Shown here: piece after piece, positions 53,631 through 64,000 of the stretch
How positions within the stretch are numbered: the stretch's first letter is position 1
How the letters are laid out: the number at the start of each line of letters is the position of its first letter
Assembly (NCBI GenBank): GCA_949592205.1
Contig: CATIUR010000012.1
Span: 929,001-993,000 of the forward strand
DNA from: Helichrysum umbraculigerum
Taxonomy: Eukaryota; Streptophyta; Magnoliopsida; Asterales; Asteraceae
Length of the DNA stretch: 64,000 bases
Direction of reading: 5' to 3'
Notes under the pieces: generated by a model
The model's input: the letters and a program-made list of their open reading frames with translations, nothing else
Told to the model about the DNA's origin: nothing
Databases searched by the model: none
Program-made: the position numbers and the translations under genes

Positions 53631-54017
53631 TTAAAACGAAGACGTGCGAGCGAAAATACGATTTTTATAAAAAAAACCGGTTTGAAACCGGTTTTGAACC
53701 CGAACCGGTTTGGACCCTACCCAAACCGGTTTGGGTCGGGTTGGGGTTTTGGGGTGCCCAAATCGGGTTGAACCCGAACCGGTTTTGGGCCAAACCGGTT
53801 TTGACCAAGTTTGACCAAAACCGGTTTCGGGTCGGGTCAGGTCGGGTATTCCAAAAACCGGGTTTTGCGCATCTCTAGTCATAAGTGGCTGTTGAAAATA
53901 AATAAACAAAAAAAATAAAAAATAAAAACGAATAAAGAAAAACTTTGTTACATCATTTGTTTATGTAGCAGGTGCAAGTCTGCACCATGTTTTGATGATA
54001 TTTCTAATTTGGTTATA

Positions 54018-55299
54018 GAGTTAATTACGTCGTTCATCCTTATGTTTTAGTCGAAATTACTGGTTTACTTTCAAGTTTTTAATTACTTCGATCATCCTTA
54101 CTTTTCAAATTCATTTCTCTGATAGTCCTTTACATCGACGGACGTTAATTTTTAACGTCTGACTATGACATGTGCCAAACAAGTGAGGGTAAAATTGTAT
54201 TTTTCACCTCTCCTTCTTCCCCACCACATCCCCACCTTACCTAAATTTCCTCTATCACCATTTTTCTTATAACATTTTTCAATAAACACATTTATTTTTC
54301 AACCAAGACATCACATATTTAAAACCTAAGAATAAACCCACCATGTTACCACCACCGTACCTCGCTGCCGTCCTTGAATACCTCGCTGCAGAGGTACGTA
54401 CCTTTCAATGGTTACGTTTGTAGGGGCTACGATATGTAGTGGTCACCGGATTGAAGATTACGAAGAAAAGATCTTGCAGTGGTTACAGCTGTGGTGGCGT
54501 AGAAATCTTGACCGTTGTGGTGGCGTACAAATCATGTCGGCAAACGGCGGTTGTGGCAGTGTAGAGATATAAACAGTGACGATGTTTAGCCGCCGTTCCC
54601 ATCGCCAATAAAGCATTACCCATCCGTTTTGCAACTATTCGGAAACCACCAACTCCGAACCACCATCTCAAACCCCCCATTCGAACCGCCGTCATCAACT
54701 CCGAACCTCCTCCACCACCAATAGAACGACCACCCACAATCGAAACAACCATTGCTAAACCCGAAATCCCAACTCTAAACTCCCAACAAAATCGATTTCG
54801 TTTTTAAGTTAGGTTTAGGGTTTTAAGAAATTGGGGAAAAAGAATAGGAGTTACGTTTTGATATGTAGGGGCTACGATTTGTAGTGGTCACCGGAGATGA
54901 ATATATTGTGTGGGCTACGATTTCTGGAGACGTAAGCCGCCGGTAAACGATGATTTTGTCGGTGTGGTGGAGTTTGGGCGGAATGTTGATGGATCGTGAA
55001 CAACTTTAGGTTAAAACCCAGGTGCATCGTGAACCAAACCAGTGGCATCATAAGCTTATTATAGGTGGCATGGTCCTTTATTTAGGGGCAATAGAAGAGA
55101 GAGAAAGGGGAAGGAATAAAATGACCGATGTACCCTCACGTGATTGGCACATGCATGGGCTGACGGTAACGTCCGTCCATGTAAAGGACTAATGGGGCAA
55201 CGAATATAAAAAGTAAGGATGATCGAAGTAATTAAAAACTTAAAAGGATTAAACCAGTAATTTCGACTAAAAGATAAGGACGAACGGTGTAATTAACTC
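54018..55299. mobile_element. Mutator-like element with 190-bp inverted ends
   Basis: A perfect 9-bp duplication TTGGTTATA flanks it (54,009-54,017 and 55,300-55,308). GAGTTAATTACGTCGTTCATC at the left is mirrored by the right end. Inverted repeats continue through TCGAAATTACTGGTTTA and the AACGTCCGTCCATG region for about 190 bp. No transposase. The GC-rich interior (54,340-55,000) has duplicated GTAGGGGCTACGAT segments and could include captured host sequence. Confidence 0.88.
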
Positions 55300-55308
55300 T
55301 TGGTTATA

Positions 55309-55957
55309 TTTGTAAACCAGAAAGTGATATCTTCCACCAAGATGCTGACTCTTTATCAAGGAAACTCTGTCTCGTAACATTGACTCGGTAAAGGAATGTC
55401 GTAGAACTATAAATTTTTTTTTTTCACAGTATTGTAACTAAAGCTTATAGCATTACGATGACAAAAACATCTCTTTTGCAAGTAACAGATAACTAGTTCA
55501 TTTGACATGTGCATCAAAGGATAGAAAACTGTGCAGCAACCCACAAGATCATGAGTCACATTTACAATGATCAAACATCAAAAAAATGCGAAATACAACG
55601 AATACTGCATATCAATCATGACAGCGTATCAATTTGTAGGATTCTGATCATATACAAGAAACAAGTAAACTTCAAAATCATAAGATCGAAATTTTCAGCA
55701 TTTTCAAAATTCCCACAAAATCCAAGATTTCCAGTTAGATATTCAGCAGATGGTATCAATACATGTATGATGTATCTATATGAAGCTGAGTACCTAATCT
55801 CAAGAAAAGAAAAAATCAATCAAACAATAAGATTTACTTATTGACCGGTCTATAACTTGTTCTATTACCTCATAACTAACATCCAAAGGCAAAAAACTCC
55901 TAATAAACAATACGAATGTTTCAGGGACGTATGCAGGTTCATCTTAGTGTCGTTAAA
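55309..55957. other. Downstream region of the metallopeptidase gene
   Basis: Probably contains its 3'UTR (minus strand). The ORFs on the plus strand are unconvincing. Confidence 0.45.
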
Positions 55958-58900
55958 TCAGAAATCAGCACGTAGATTACTTAAAAAGGCCAAGGTATGG
56001 GGGGATGTGGACTTCCCGAACAACGAGCACCATGAAGGAAGTTTTGCAAGAACCCTTTTGACTTTTGGAGTCAATCTGTCAACATCTGTTCTTAGTTTCA
56101 ACAGAAGACCATGATCATCATCTGTCACTTGAGTTTGGTTTTTGGCCCAGTAAAGGGTCAGATCAAACCTTTTGGGAGCATTCTTCCCCCCAGAATATTG
56201 AATAATATGCCATCCATCTGAAGTAGTTTTCGTGCCAATTTGAATCAGTTCCTCGCCATTTTCAGCATCTGAAAAAAGAACATCACTGGATTATAAGTTA
56301 CCACTATCTAGCTATGACGAGTGAGTAAGAGGAGTGAAAAACATCAAAAATTTCTACCGACTTACTTATGAACCTGTCACTTTGGGTTGTGCTTGGGTAA
56401 AAAATAGTACAGTAAGATATATGGAAACCAGACAACAATCACCCAAAGTGTAGTCTAAAACACCCTAAAGGCCTAAATCATTTTATTCAAAAAATTACTT
56501 TACTTAATAATACAAATTTTTTTTTTTTTTTTTGGGTAAAGTAATAATACAATTTTTGTAATCATAAATATGAAGTAATTATTTTAAACTTCTTTTGGAC
56601 AAAAAAGTCGTTTCGTGTCAACCCAACCTGTATATTTACCACTTTTAACCAGAGGGAGCTGATATTTCCACAGGCACCTTTTACACGTACACAGGCAAAT
56701 CAATGTTTAAATCACTTTACAACCACTAAGGTTGATGCCTGTGGAAATATCAGCAGCCTTAACCAGAACCCCAACCTGCCTAACCTGCCAACTTTACAAC
56801 CACTAAGGTTGATCGTAAAGATAGTACCTTTGAGTCGGAAATCTTCTATTTTAATAGTATTGATAGCAAGAGCCCAGCGAGTTGAAACTTTAGCATCAAT
56901 AGTAACTTGTGTAAGTCTTTCATCAGTTCTTAAATCACTCTCCACATTGAGTGTTGGGATATCTGATTTGCTCCATCCATTTACTAAATCGCCCTTGGTC
57001 CAACAACCATATGAAGTAGTAAAAGTGACGAAGTCAACAACATTTTCTCTTCCACATACAAACCCTTCATCAATATGTTGAATCTCCTTGTTTAAGTTTC
57101 CAGGGGTAGTTGAAAAGAAAGAAATGTAAGAACTCGGTTCTTTGTATTCGCCATTCCTTCCTGATTCGTCCACAACATGAACAACCTGAGAATCATCGTG
57201 GGTTTACCTAGATATATCAAATCCGCTGGTTCTAAACGAAAGTATGCATTTTGACTTGAGGTAGCAAAATGGGCAGGTCGAGCAGTACGTTGACCCGCAA
57301 AAACATACAAAAACATATTTGTCCATTCCTTTATCAATGTGTCAATCATTATTTCAAAAAGAAATAACTATTACAATAATAATCCAAACTTTTTGAATAA
57401 AACAATTTGGTTCGTTGTATGCAATAAAAGAAACTTTGGGTGAACTTAACCAGTTTGACCCACAAGACATGTTCCCCTTTTAGCTAAATTTTGTTAAGTG
57501 ACCCACTTGAGATAAAACACAACCCAAATCGACCAATTCATAAGTGAAATGTTTAAAAGCTTGATAGATACACCAATTTTAATAACGAATGATACATGTG
57601 AAAATATGTCTGTAAATAGAAATAGACATCGGTGTTGTATCATGTGGTTTTGCTACCAAGAAACTCAAATGTATCTATTTTCTTAATTATTGGAAATTTA
57701 ACCAACCATAAGTAATGAAATGAGTAGTCCCGAACTTCGGATTCTTTATACCGATTCCCTAAGATATATCACTCGTCATTTTTTGGGTCCCATTTCCCTT
57801 TCTCATATCAGATACATGGATCAATGTCATAACTTTACTAGAATTCATAGTAATAAGTGGGATCCACAAAGTGAAAAATGATATGAACAAAACAGACGGG
57901 ACCTTACATTTACGGCTCTGGATATATCTTCAGTGAATGGTGGAATGATTCCAGATATCACCGCAGTTAGTGAAAGTCCAAACAAAATAAAGTTTGCAAT
58001 TGCAATTAATTTTTTGACACCTAAAAATGAGAAATAAGTAAAACATCACGCAGTACAGAAAAATTATAAAAATACTAGAGCTACTGAAATGATAAAGTTT
58101 CATTATGCTAGAATTGATATACATGTTTGTTGTCACTTCAAAGAGGGCAAACAAATAGGCTACTTGTTCTCTTTTGTTTATGAAACAATAATCTATTTGA
58201 CTTTTGATAGTCAAAACTGATCTCTTGAATTAAGAAATTGATAACTGTTTATAGCTATATACTAAGTATACAACCTAATAATGTTTATTTTCTTAGAAAT
58301 TTCTAACAAAAGAGACATTAATATGAGTTACCAAACAGAAACTTCAAAAGTCAAATATGGATTTTTATGTAAAATGTGGGAGCATTCTCGATATAATATG
58401 ACAATTTAAAAAACCTGAAATGTGGATGTACGAAAGAAGATACACCAATGTAAGGCATATGACAGCCGATATGTACACAGCAACTATTAGACTCCCCAAC
58501 CACTCAGGGCTGCCTCCGGGATTCCTGCATCCATATATAACCAAAATTTTATTGAGGGAATATAAGTTTCACAGTGAGTAATTGCAATTACTATTTCATG
58601 ATTTGCGCTGCATGCAAGTCTATTAATTTAATGCATATACAGAAAAATTGGTTAACAAAAGAGAACAAAAAGAAAGACGTACATACTGACTTTCCAAGTA
58701 AAGCCTCCCATTTCTTATACCCACATTTTTCTATTAGTAGGGGCAGTTATAAACGTAAGCTTATTTATAGAATCTCTTAAGATATAAAAAATAAAATGCC
58801 TTGTAATACCTGTCAAAGCGAACAGCAATACCAACAACGGTTCCTGCTAATCGAATGAACATGCCACCAGAGATTAAAAATGGTGCAAATAGTCCCATCA

Positions 58901-61900
58901 ATAATGTTATCGTTTTTAGCGCTTTTGGTGCCCGGGTTGGGGATAAAGTTGCTTCTAGCAATCCATCTAGATTTTCAAGAACTTGTATTAGTTAAAATCC
59001 GACATAGACCAACTACATATATTATTTTTTGAGAAAGTAAACTTACAAGCAAAAGCTGGCGAGACAAGCCACACAAGGGCTAAATAGGAAGATCCAATTT
59101 TATAATAATTTCCCAACACAAGAAGAATAAGCCATTGCAACAAACCACTTTTATAAAGCGATCTTTCAGCTTCCAATTTGGCCCAGTTGGCTTGAACCAC
59201 AGGAGACAGTGTCTCCATTCTTTGGGAAAATACACGTGATATGTAATGTCTTAGTATAAGATAACCGATATGTTGACCACTCAAAGCCCCAAGGAAAGCA
59301 GGGGAAATAAATAAACCTACAACGAGCCACGGATTTGAAATAAAGGGAACTGGTGATGAAGATATAAGTGGTAGGATGAAGGCAACGCCAATTGAGAAAC
59401 TTAATGAACATATCCACATTAGTAGGATGCTTAAGAACGATAAGGCTAAAGAGGAAGTGGCAGGTGAACCACCCATCACAACTGATGTAGCCCATATCAT
59501 GACAGATTGCATTATGACCGAATTATAGAGCATGTTGGCAAAGCGTTGACGAAATACAACCATGTATGTTCCCTGAATTGTCAGATTAAATCATAATATC
59601 AGAGATATTTAATCATGAATATCTTTAACTAAAGATACTCCCTATGTACCGTAGAGAAATTAACTTTTTGGCAACACTGATGGCATCAGTTCCATATCAG
59701 AATATCTCAACATGGTCAAAGTGACCAGGTAATTACAGATTACCTTATATCAATTTTTTGAACATTGGTTACCTTTTCAATACTTTGCAAATAAAGTGTG
59801 TCACCCAAAAAACAGAAATAGAACTTTACTGGTTACCTTTCTACACAATTTGCAGTTCATTTAATTTCATAAGTCAAAGTGTAACTCTCATTTGAAGAGG
59901 TGGGAGTGGTAATAAGTCATGTTTTTCTAATTATTAAAACATAAACATAAACATAAACAGTATCATTTAAGAGCATAGAAAGGTAAGCATACCAAAATGT
60001 CAAAATATATGGCTGCATCACCATCACTTTTATCATTAACTGCCATTACTTTGCCTTTAGAAAGTTCAGATGACGCAGCGGTATGAAGCAGAAAAGCAAG
60101 CATATTTTCTCCAAGATGCTGAAGGGAACCCGGTTTTAAAAGCTTCAGCTTGTCATTCTGCAAGTAAGCATATGATCACTTTCATGAGAACTCATTTGAA
60201 CTTTTGAAGTAGTCAGAGTGATGTCATCACAAACTTTAATAATACCTTTGTGTGATACACGGCAGTATTATCCGCATAAGCAAAGTCAAGGCCAGAAAGA
60301 CCAGCAACCTCTTTGTACACTTGAAAATCAGTAGCAGATTTTATCACACCAGAAGTAAAAAGATCCTGCAGCACTAAAGAAGAATTAAACTTAACAATCC
60401 AGAGCTGAGACATCTGATGACATATATGATATGTTTCCTTTCTTTTTACCATGAAAAGGCCGCCTAATATACTCGGAACCAGGAAAAATAAAGAAACAAA
60501 AGAATACATACCTGAGCAAGAATTTGACCAGATGGGTATTTGGCTACCAATGCAAAGTTCTCAATAGCCCATGGATGAGGACCAGCCTGTGAAAATGAAC
60601 ATGTTAAGGGAAGTACAAAGGTTGGACAATAACTGACTTAAATCTTATGAAAGGCGTGTAATTTTTCAGTTTAATGGCATTCTGATGTGTTAACCTGAAA
60701 TATAGCAGATGCTCCTCCAATGCCCATGGCCTCCAAGTCAATAGCCATGCGTATGGAACTGCTCCATGGATGCTACAATGACTGTATAAGTTATCACTCC
60801 AGAAGAACAAAAAGGAATGAAGAAATTTAAATTACAACTTATATATTAAAACAATCACTCGGTTTCTCTTCAATGATAACTAAGAATTCAAATTGCTATG
60901 AAAAGTCTCATTGTGCATCAAGCAAAGGTTCATACCTGAGTTATAAAGCTATGAGCACCATTTAAGCCCTCTTCCTCCCCAGTATTAAACAAGAAAATAA
61001 CAGAATTCTTGAAACCATGAGCCCAATGAGAGATTCCTCGAGCAAGCTCAAGCATAACAGCTACACAAGAACTGCAGTCACCTGCTCCTTCCCTTCATCA
61101 ACATAAAGCTTCACTGTCATTTTCAATACATATAAGAAAGTAGTAAAAAATAGGCAGCAAATGGAAGATATTTACCCTGAGAAGACGGTATCTATGTGAG
61201 AAGAGACCAGAATCGCAGTATCTCCAGCTTCAGAATCGTACTTAGGCGAGATTCTTAAAACAACATGTTTAAGATCTGAATAAACAAGCGTTTTCCCGTT
61301 AAAAAGCCCACTAACCAGAATATTAGCACCAGAGCTTGCATGGAAAAGGTCCACTTCAACATCAACTTCCCAGTGAGCTGTCTTTTTTATTTCCTCAGCA
61401 GCTTCTAATACATACTGCACAAACAACATGCACATAACCAAAAAAATAGTTTGACCACTTGACCATTAGATATCTCACTTATTTCTGCTAAGGAATTCTA
61501 GTACATAAATTTAGTCGACCTGCATTACTAGGGATCATTCCTAGGAATTTTATTGCCAGTAGCTACTTAAGGTTCGTTTACTAGTTCTGTTAGCCTACAT
61601 TCCTTGATCTTTCTATATCTCTACACAAATTAATGTATTCAGTACATCATCAACATATAAAAGGTATTATATCGATATTGATATGTGACATTCAATTAAA
61701 ATATATCATACCTGCAATCCAAGCTCCAAAGCATCAGAACCAACAGGATGAGGACCTAACTGAGTCAGCTCGACAACATGCTTCAGTGCTGCCTCTTCCG
61801 AAAACCCTCTTTTACCGACTCGCTCAGCCGTAAGAGGTTCGGGCAAAATCTCAAACTGATAATGATAAACTGCCCATATGCCTTGTGTGATCAAAATAAA

Positions 61901-62041
61901 CAAAGCCAAAATAACATAACCTGATCTCTTTGCAGTCACTACATTCTTAATTTTCATATCGTCTACTACCTTCCCAGACTTCGACACACCATCACCGGAA
62001 TCTTTTGATGTACCCGGAACCTTTTTTGACCTGCTTCTCAT
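55958..62041 (-). CDS. ER-type M28 zinc metallopeptidase (ERMP1-like), 13 exons, 912 aa
   Basis: Exons (minus): 62041-61712, 61414-61176, 61092-60936, 60772-60695, 60586-60512, 60365-60246, 60157-59993, 59572-59047, 58966-58810, 58524-58415, 58020-57908, 57185-56828 and 56268-55958. All have GT-AG borders and total 2739 nt in frame. An N-terminal membrane helix (GYVILALFILITQGIWAVY, about 45-65) precedes the M28 peptidase. Its ligand pattern is complete: H183-x-D185, D195, E229/E230/E231 (GEEEG), D254 (MAIDLEAMG) and H331 (AVYHTK). Several membrane helices follow in exons 8-11. A luminal-type C-terminal domain ends LAFLSNLRADF. The family acts as an exopeptidase in the endoplasmic reticulum. 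Intact. The closest named relative is animal ERMP1; the substrate in plants is unknown to me. Confidence 0.93.
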
Positions 62042-62566
62042 TCTATATCACTTTGGCAATTAATCAAACACTTGGAATGCAACCAGATAACACCACTTAT
62101 AAATACATCATAATTCATAACCATAAGTCAACATTTTTCCACAATTGTCACTAAAAATTTCAAGATTATTTAAATTTTAAAAGAACTCTAAGCAATAATT
62201 CATGGGTATTTACTATAATTAATGTTTGATTACATCTTTGAACATGAGAGTATTATAAAAACTGAAAGAACGAACCTTTTATAAGATTTTGGATTCCTTA
62301 AGATGAGGCGAATTTAAACAGTGGATTTGTATAAGAACTGATCACGGAATATGGTAAGTTAGGGAAAAACAACAAAAATTGAAAGCCCTTTTTATATTTG
62401 GTGAAAAATATATATATAAAGGTTGTATGTATAGTTTTTGTTGATTTCTTGTGTTGGTTGCTATTTGACTTTTAAGCAGGGAGTGTTGTTGCAAGTGACG
62501 TAATGGTATTGGATGAGCGTTTGCTTATCTTTTCATAAATGACCTCCATCCCTCTCAACTATCAAC
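62042..62566 (-). promoter_or_regulatory. 5'UTR and proximal upstream region of the metallopeptidase gene
   Basis: Non-coding AT-rich sequence upstream (minus strand) of the start codon at 62,041. No clear TATA box can be fixed. A hAT element begins 525 bp upstream. Confidence 0.4.
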
Positions 62567-63497
62567 CAATGTTTTAAAACTCGGTTTTTTAAGCAACTCG
62601 GAAACCTGACCGATTCCGGTCGAACCGGTTCGGCCGGTTCAACCGCCCGATCGAACCGTTTGTAGCTCCAGCTATCAACAGCCAATATTTCAATTTATAA
62701 TATAATAATGTTGTACTTGTTACCAGGGAGTATTACTTATATTTAAATAGAGGGGATTAAAAAATTAAAAAAGAGTACGAATCTTTCCTGACACTTCAAC
62801 CTTCCATCTTACGTATACAGTGACATAAAGGTGATGGTTCACTTTTTCCCTTTCCCCAAACAAATAATTCATTTATTTCTTTTTACTAGATAGTTATTAT
62901 TATAACATACGTATACACAACTTCCATTTAATTTTCACATTAACGTGGACATTGCAACCACCACCATCATGCTCACTTATGCTGCCGCTATCACCACCAC
63001 CATACTCGCCGCTGCTGCCTCCTTCACCACCACCATCCTCATCGCCGCCACCTCCTCGCTCCACCACCACGCTCGTCGTCATTGCACCTCCACCACCATA
63101 CTCGCCGTCGCTACCCACCACCACCACCATGCTCGTTGCCGCCACTACCACCACCATGCTCGCTGTTGCAGTGCCGCCACCATGGTCGCTTTCAATTTCT
63201 CCGATGATTTGCTTGAAAAAGTATCATTAGATAAACCGTTATAACATATGTATACCAAATAAAGTTTTTAAACCTTTTTTTTAATAAAGTAAATAATAGT
63301 AATAATAATATTAGTTATTAAAAACTGAAAAAAAAAACATTAAAACCGGTTCAACCGGTTTGGCGATTCCCGGTTGAACCGGAAAAGTCAACGGTCTGAT
63401 CCGATTCTCAAACTAGTCAACAACCGGTCCATTCTCACTCGTTATCTCTTCCTGATCCGGTCGAACCGGCCGGTTCGAACCGATTTTCGAAACATTG
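62567..63497. mobile_element. Non-autonomous hAT element upstream of the metallopeptidase
   Basis: The ends CAATGTTTTAAAACTCGG and CGATTTTCGAAACATTG are inverted. An 8-bp duplication CTATCAAC flanks them (62,559-62,566 and 63,498-63,505). CCGGTTCGAACCGG-type subterminal motifs lie on both sides. The interior has a CACCACCAT-type triplet repeat and no transposase. Confidence 0.85.
62950..63185. repeat. Triplet-biased ACCACCATGCTCGCC repeat
   Basis: Imperfect repetition of CACCACCAT and CTCGCCGC over about 235 bp inside the hAT element. It opens several spurious low-complexity ORFs on both strands. Confidence 0.75.
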
Positions 63498-63505
63498 CTA
63501 TCAAC

Positions 63506-64000
63506 TTTCAATCATTGCAAAACAGAAGCTCAATTTGTTTAGTGTAACTTAAGTAGAGGCGGAGCGGCATAGAAGTTAGGGTAGTATTTGATATGGGTTC
63601 GTTTGGCATACAAAGTGTAAATTTCTTCAAAAATAGTTTGATTTTATTAAAGGTGCTACGGGTGCAAACAAATTGTGCTACTGATTCAATCAAGGGTTAA
63701 CCCGTTTTGTATGTTACTTATTAACAAAACTACTAATTTGATCATTTTTCTAATGAAAACATACGTTGTAATTTTTTCTTATTTGTTTCATACTATATAA
63801 AAAATATGCTACATGTCACTTTAATTTTTGGATCCGCCCTGTGAACTTAACCGTATGGTAGGAAGGGAAGGGGGAATTAAATTTTTTGGACCCTTTTGGT
63901 CATCTAGGAAAATTGATCAAGATGACATGAATGAAACTTTGGTTCCTAGTCTAACCGTAGCCAAATACATTTTCAATATCACAAGACAATGTCCTCCTTT
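63506..64000. other. Intergenic, nothing recognised
   Basis: No ORF, RNA gene or clear repeat up to the window edge. Confidence 0.5.

Larger units (their letters stand above)
50090..53877 (+). mobile_element. Full-length hAT transposon (3.8 kb)
   Basis: The ends TAGAGGTGAACA and TGCGCATCTCTA are imperfect inverted repeats. A perfect 8-bp duplication GTCATAAG flanks them (50,082-50,089 and 53,878-53,885). Both subterminal regions are packed with AACCGGTTT motifs (about 50,105-50,310 and 53,670-53,870), likely transposase binding sites. One long transposase ORF and a 3' tandem repeat lie between. All parts needed for an autonomous element appear present. Confidence 0.93.

Noticed and set aside
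55857..56114. Plus-strand ORF of 85 codons
   Set aside because: It is antisense to exon 13 of the metallopeptidase gene.
62945..63244. Low-complexity ORFs of 85-99 codons on both strands
   Set aside because: They arise from a triplet-biased repeat inside a non-autonomous hAT element.

Overview
The window is nuclear DNA of a flowering plant, most likely a eudicot. It is AT-rich, its genes have GT-AG introns, and it carries plant gene families (class A GATA factor, ARF16-type auxin response factor with a miR160 site, plant M28 metallopeptidase) in a dense layer of plant transposable elements. I cannot name the species.

Three host genes look complete. A GATA zinc-finger factor (about 7.34-10.5 kb, +) has a 5'UTR intron and two coding exons. 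An ARF16-like repressor ARF (23,741-25,846, +) has three coding exons. An ER-type M28 metallopeptidase with many membrane helices (55,958-62,041, -) has 13 exons that join in frame into 912 codons. Between them lie a chromovirus-like LTR retrotransposon end (1-3,519), a Helitron 3' end, LINE and SINE remnants, Stowaway MITEs, fold-back elements with 9-10 bp target duplications (Mutator-like), CACTA and hAT miniature elements, and one full-length hAT transposon (50,090-53,877) with an uninterrupted 703-codon transposase.

The most unusual object is at 29,772-45,445. Two near-identical, full-gene-complement endogenous caulimovirid (pararetrovirus) genomes lie head to head as a 15.7 kb palindrome. 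Each arm carries, in order from the centre outward: a small ORF, a tRNA-Met primer binding site, a second small ORF, coat protein with zinc knuckle, protease-RT-RNase H, viroplasmin/transactivator, an intergenic promoter region, a separate retropepsin-like ORF, a movement protein and a coiled-coil ORF. This order resembles soymoviruses. The palindrome is not flanked by plain host DNA: it ends in 15-bp inverted termini (TAGGGGTGTTCATCC) with a perfect 8-bp direct duplication (GCAAGTAT) outside. Those are hAT hallmarks, and nearly the same termini bound an ordinary small hAT element at 20,048-20,749. The simplest reading is that an integrated viral genome became the cargo of a non-autonomous hAT or fold-back element.

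The viral copies are damaged. Both arms have Asn for the first Asp of the RT active-site box, the left arm has a one-base insertion in the protease region, and the right arm lacks 81 bp of the first ORF. In each linear arm the promoter points outward, away from the coat, polymerase and transactivator genes.
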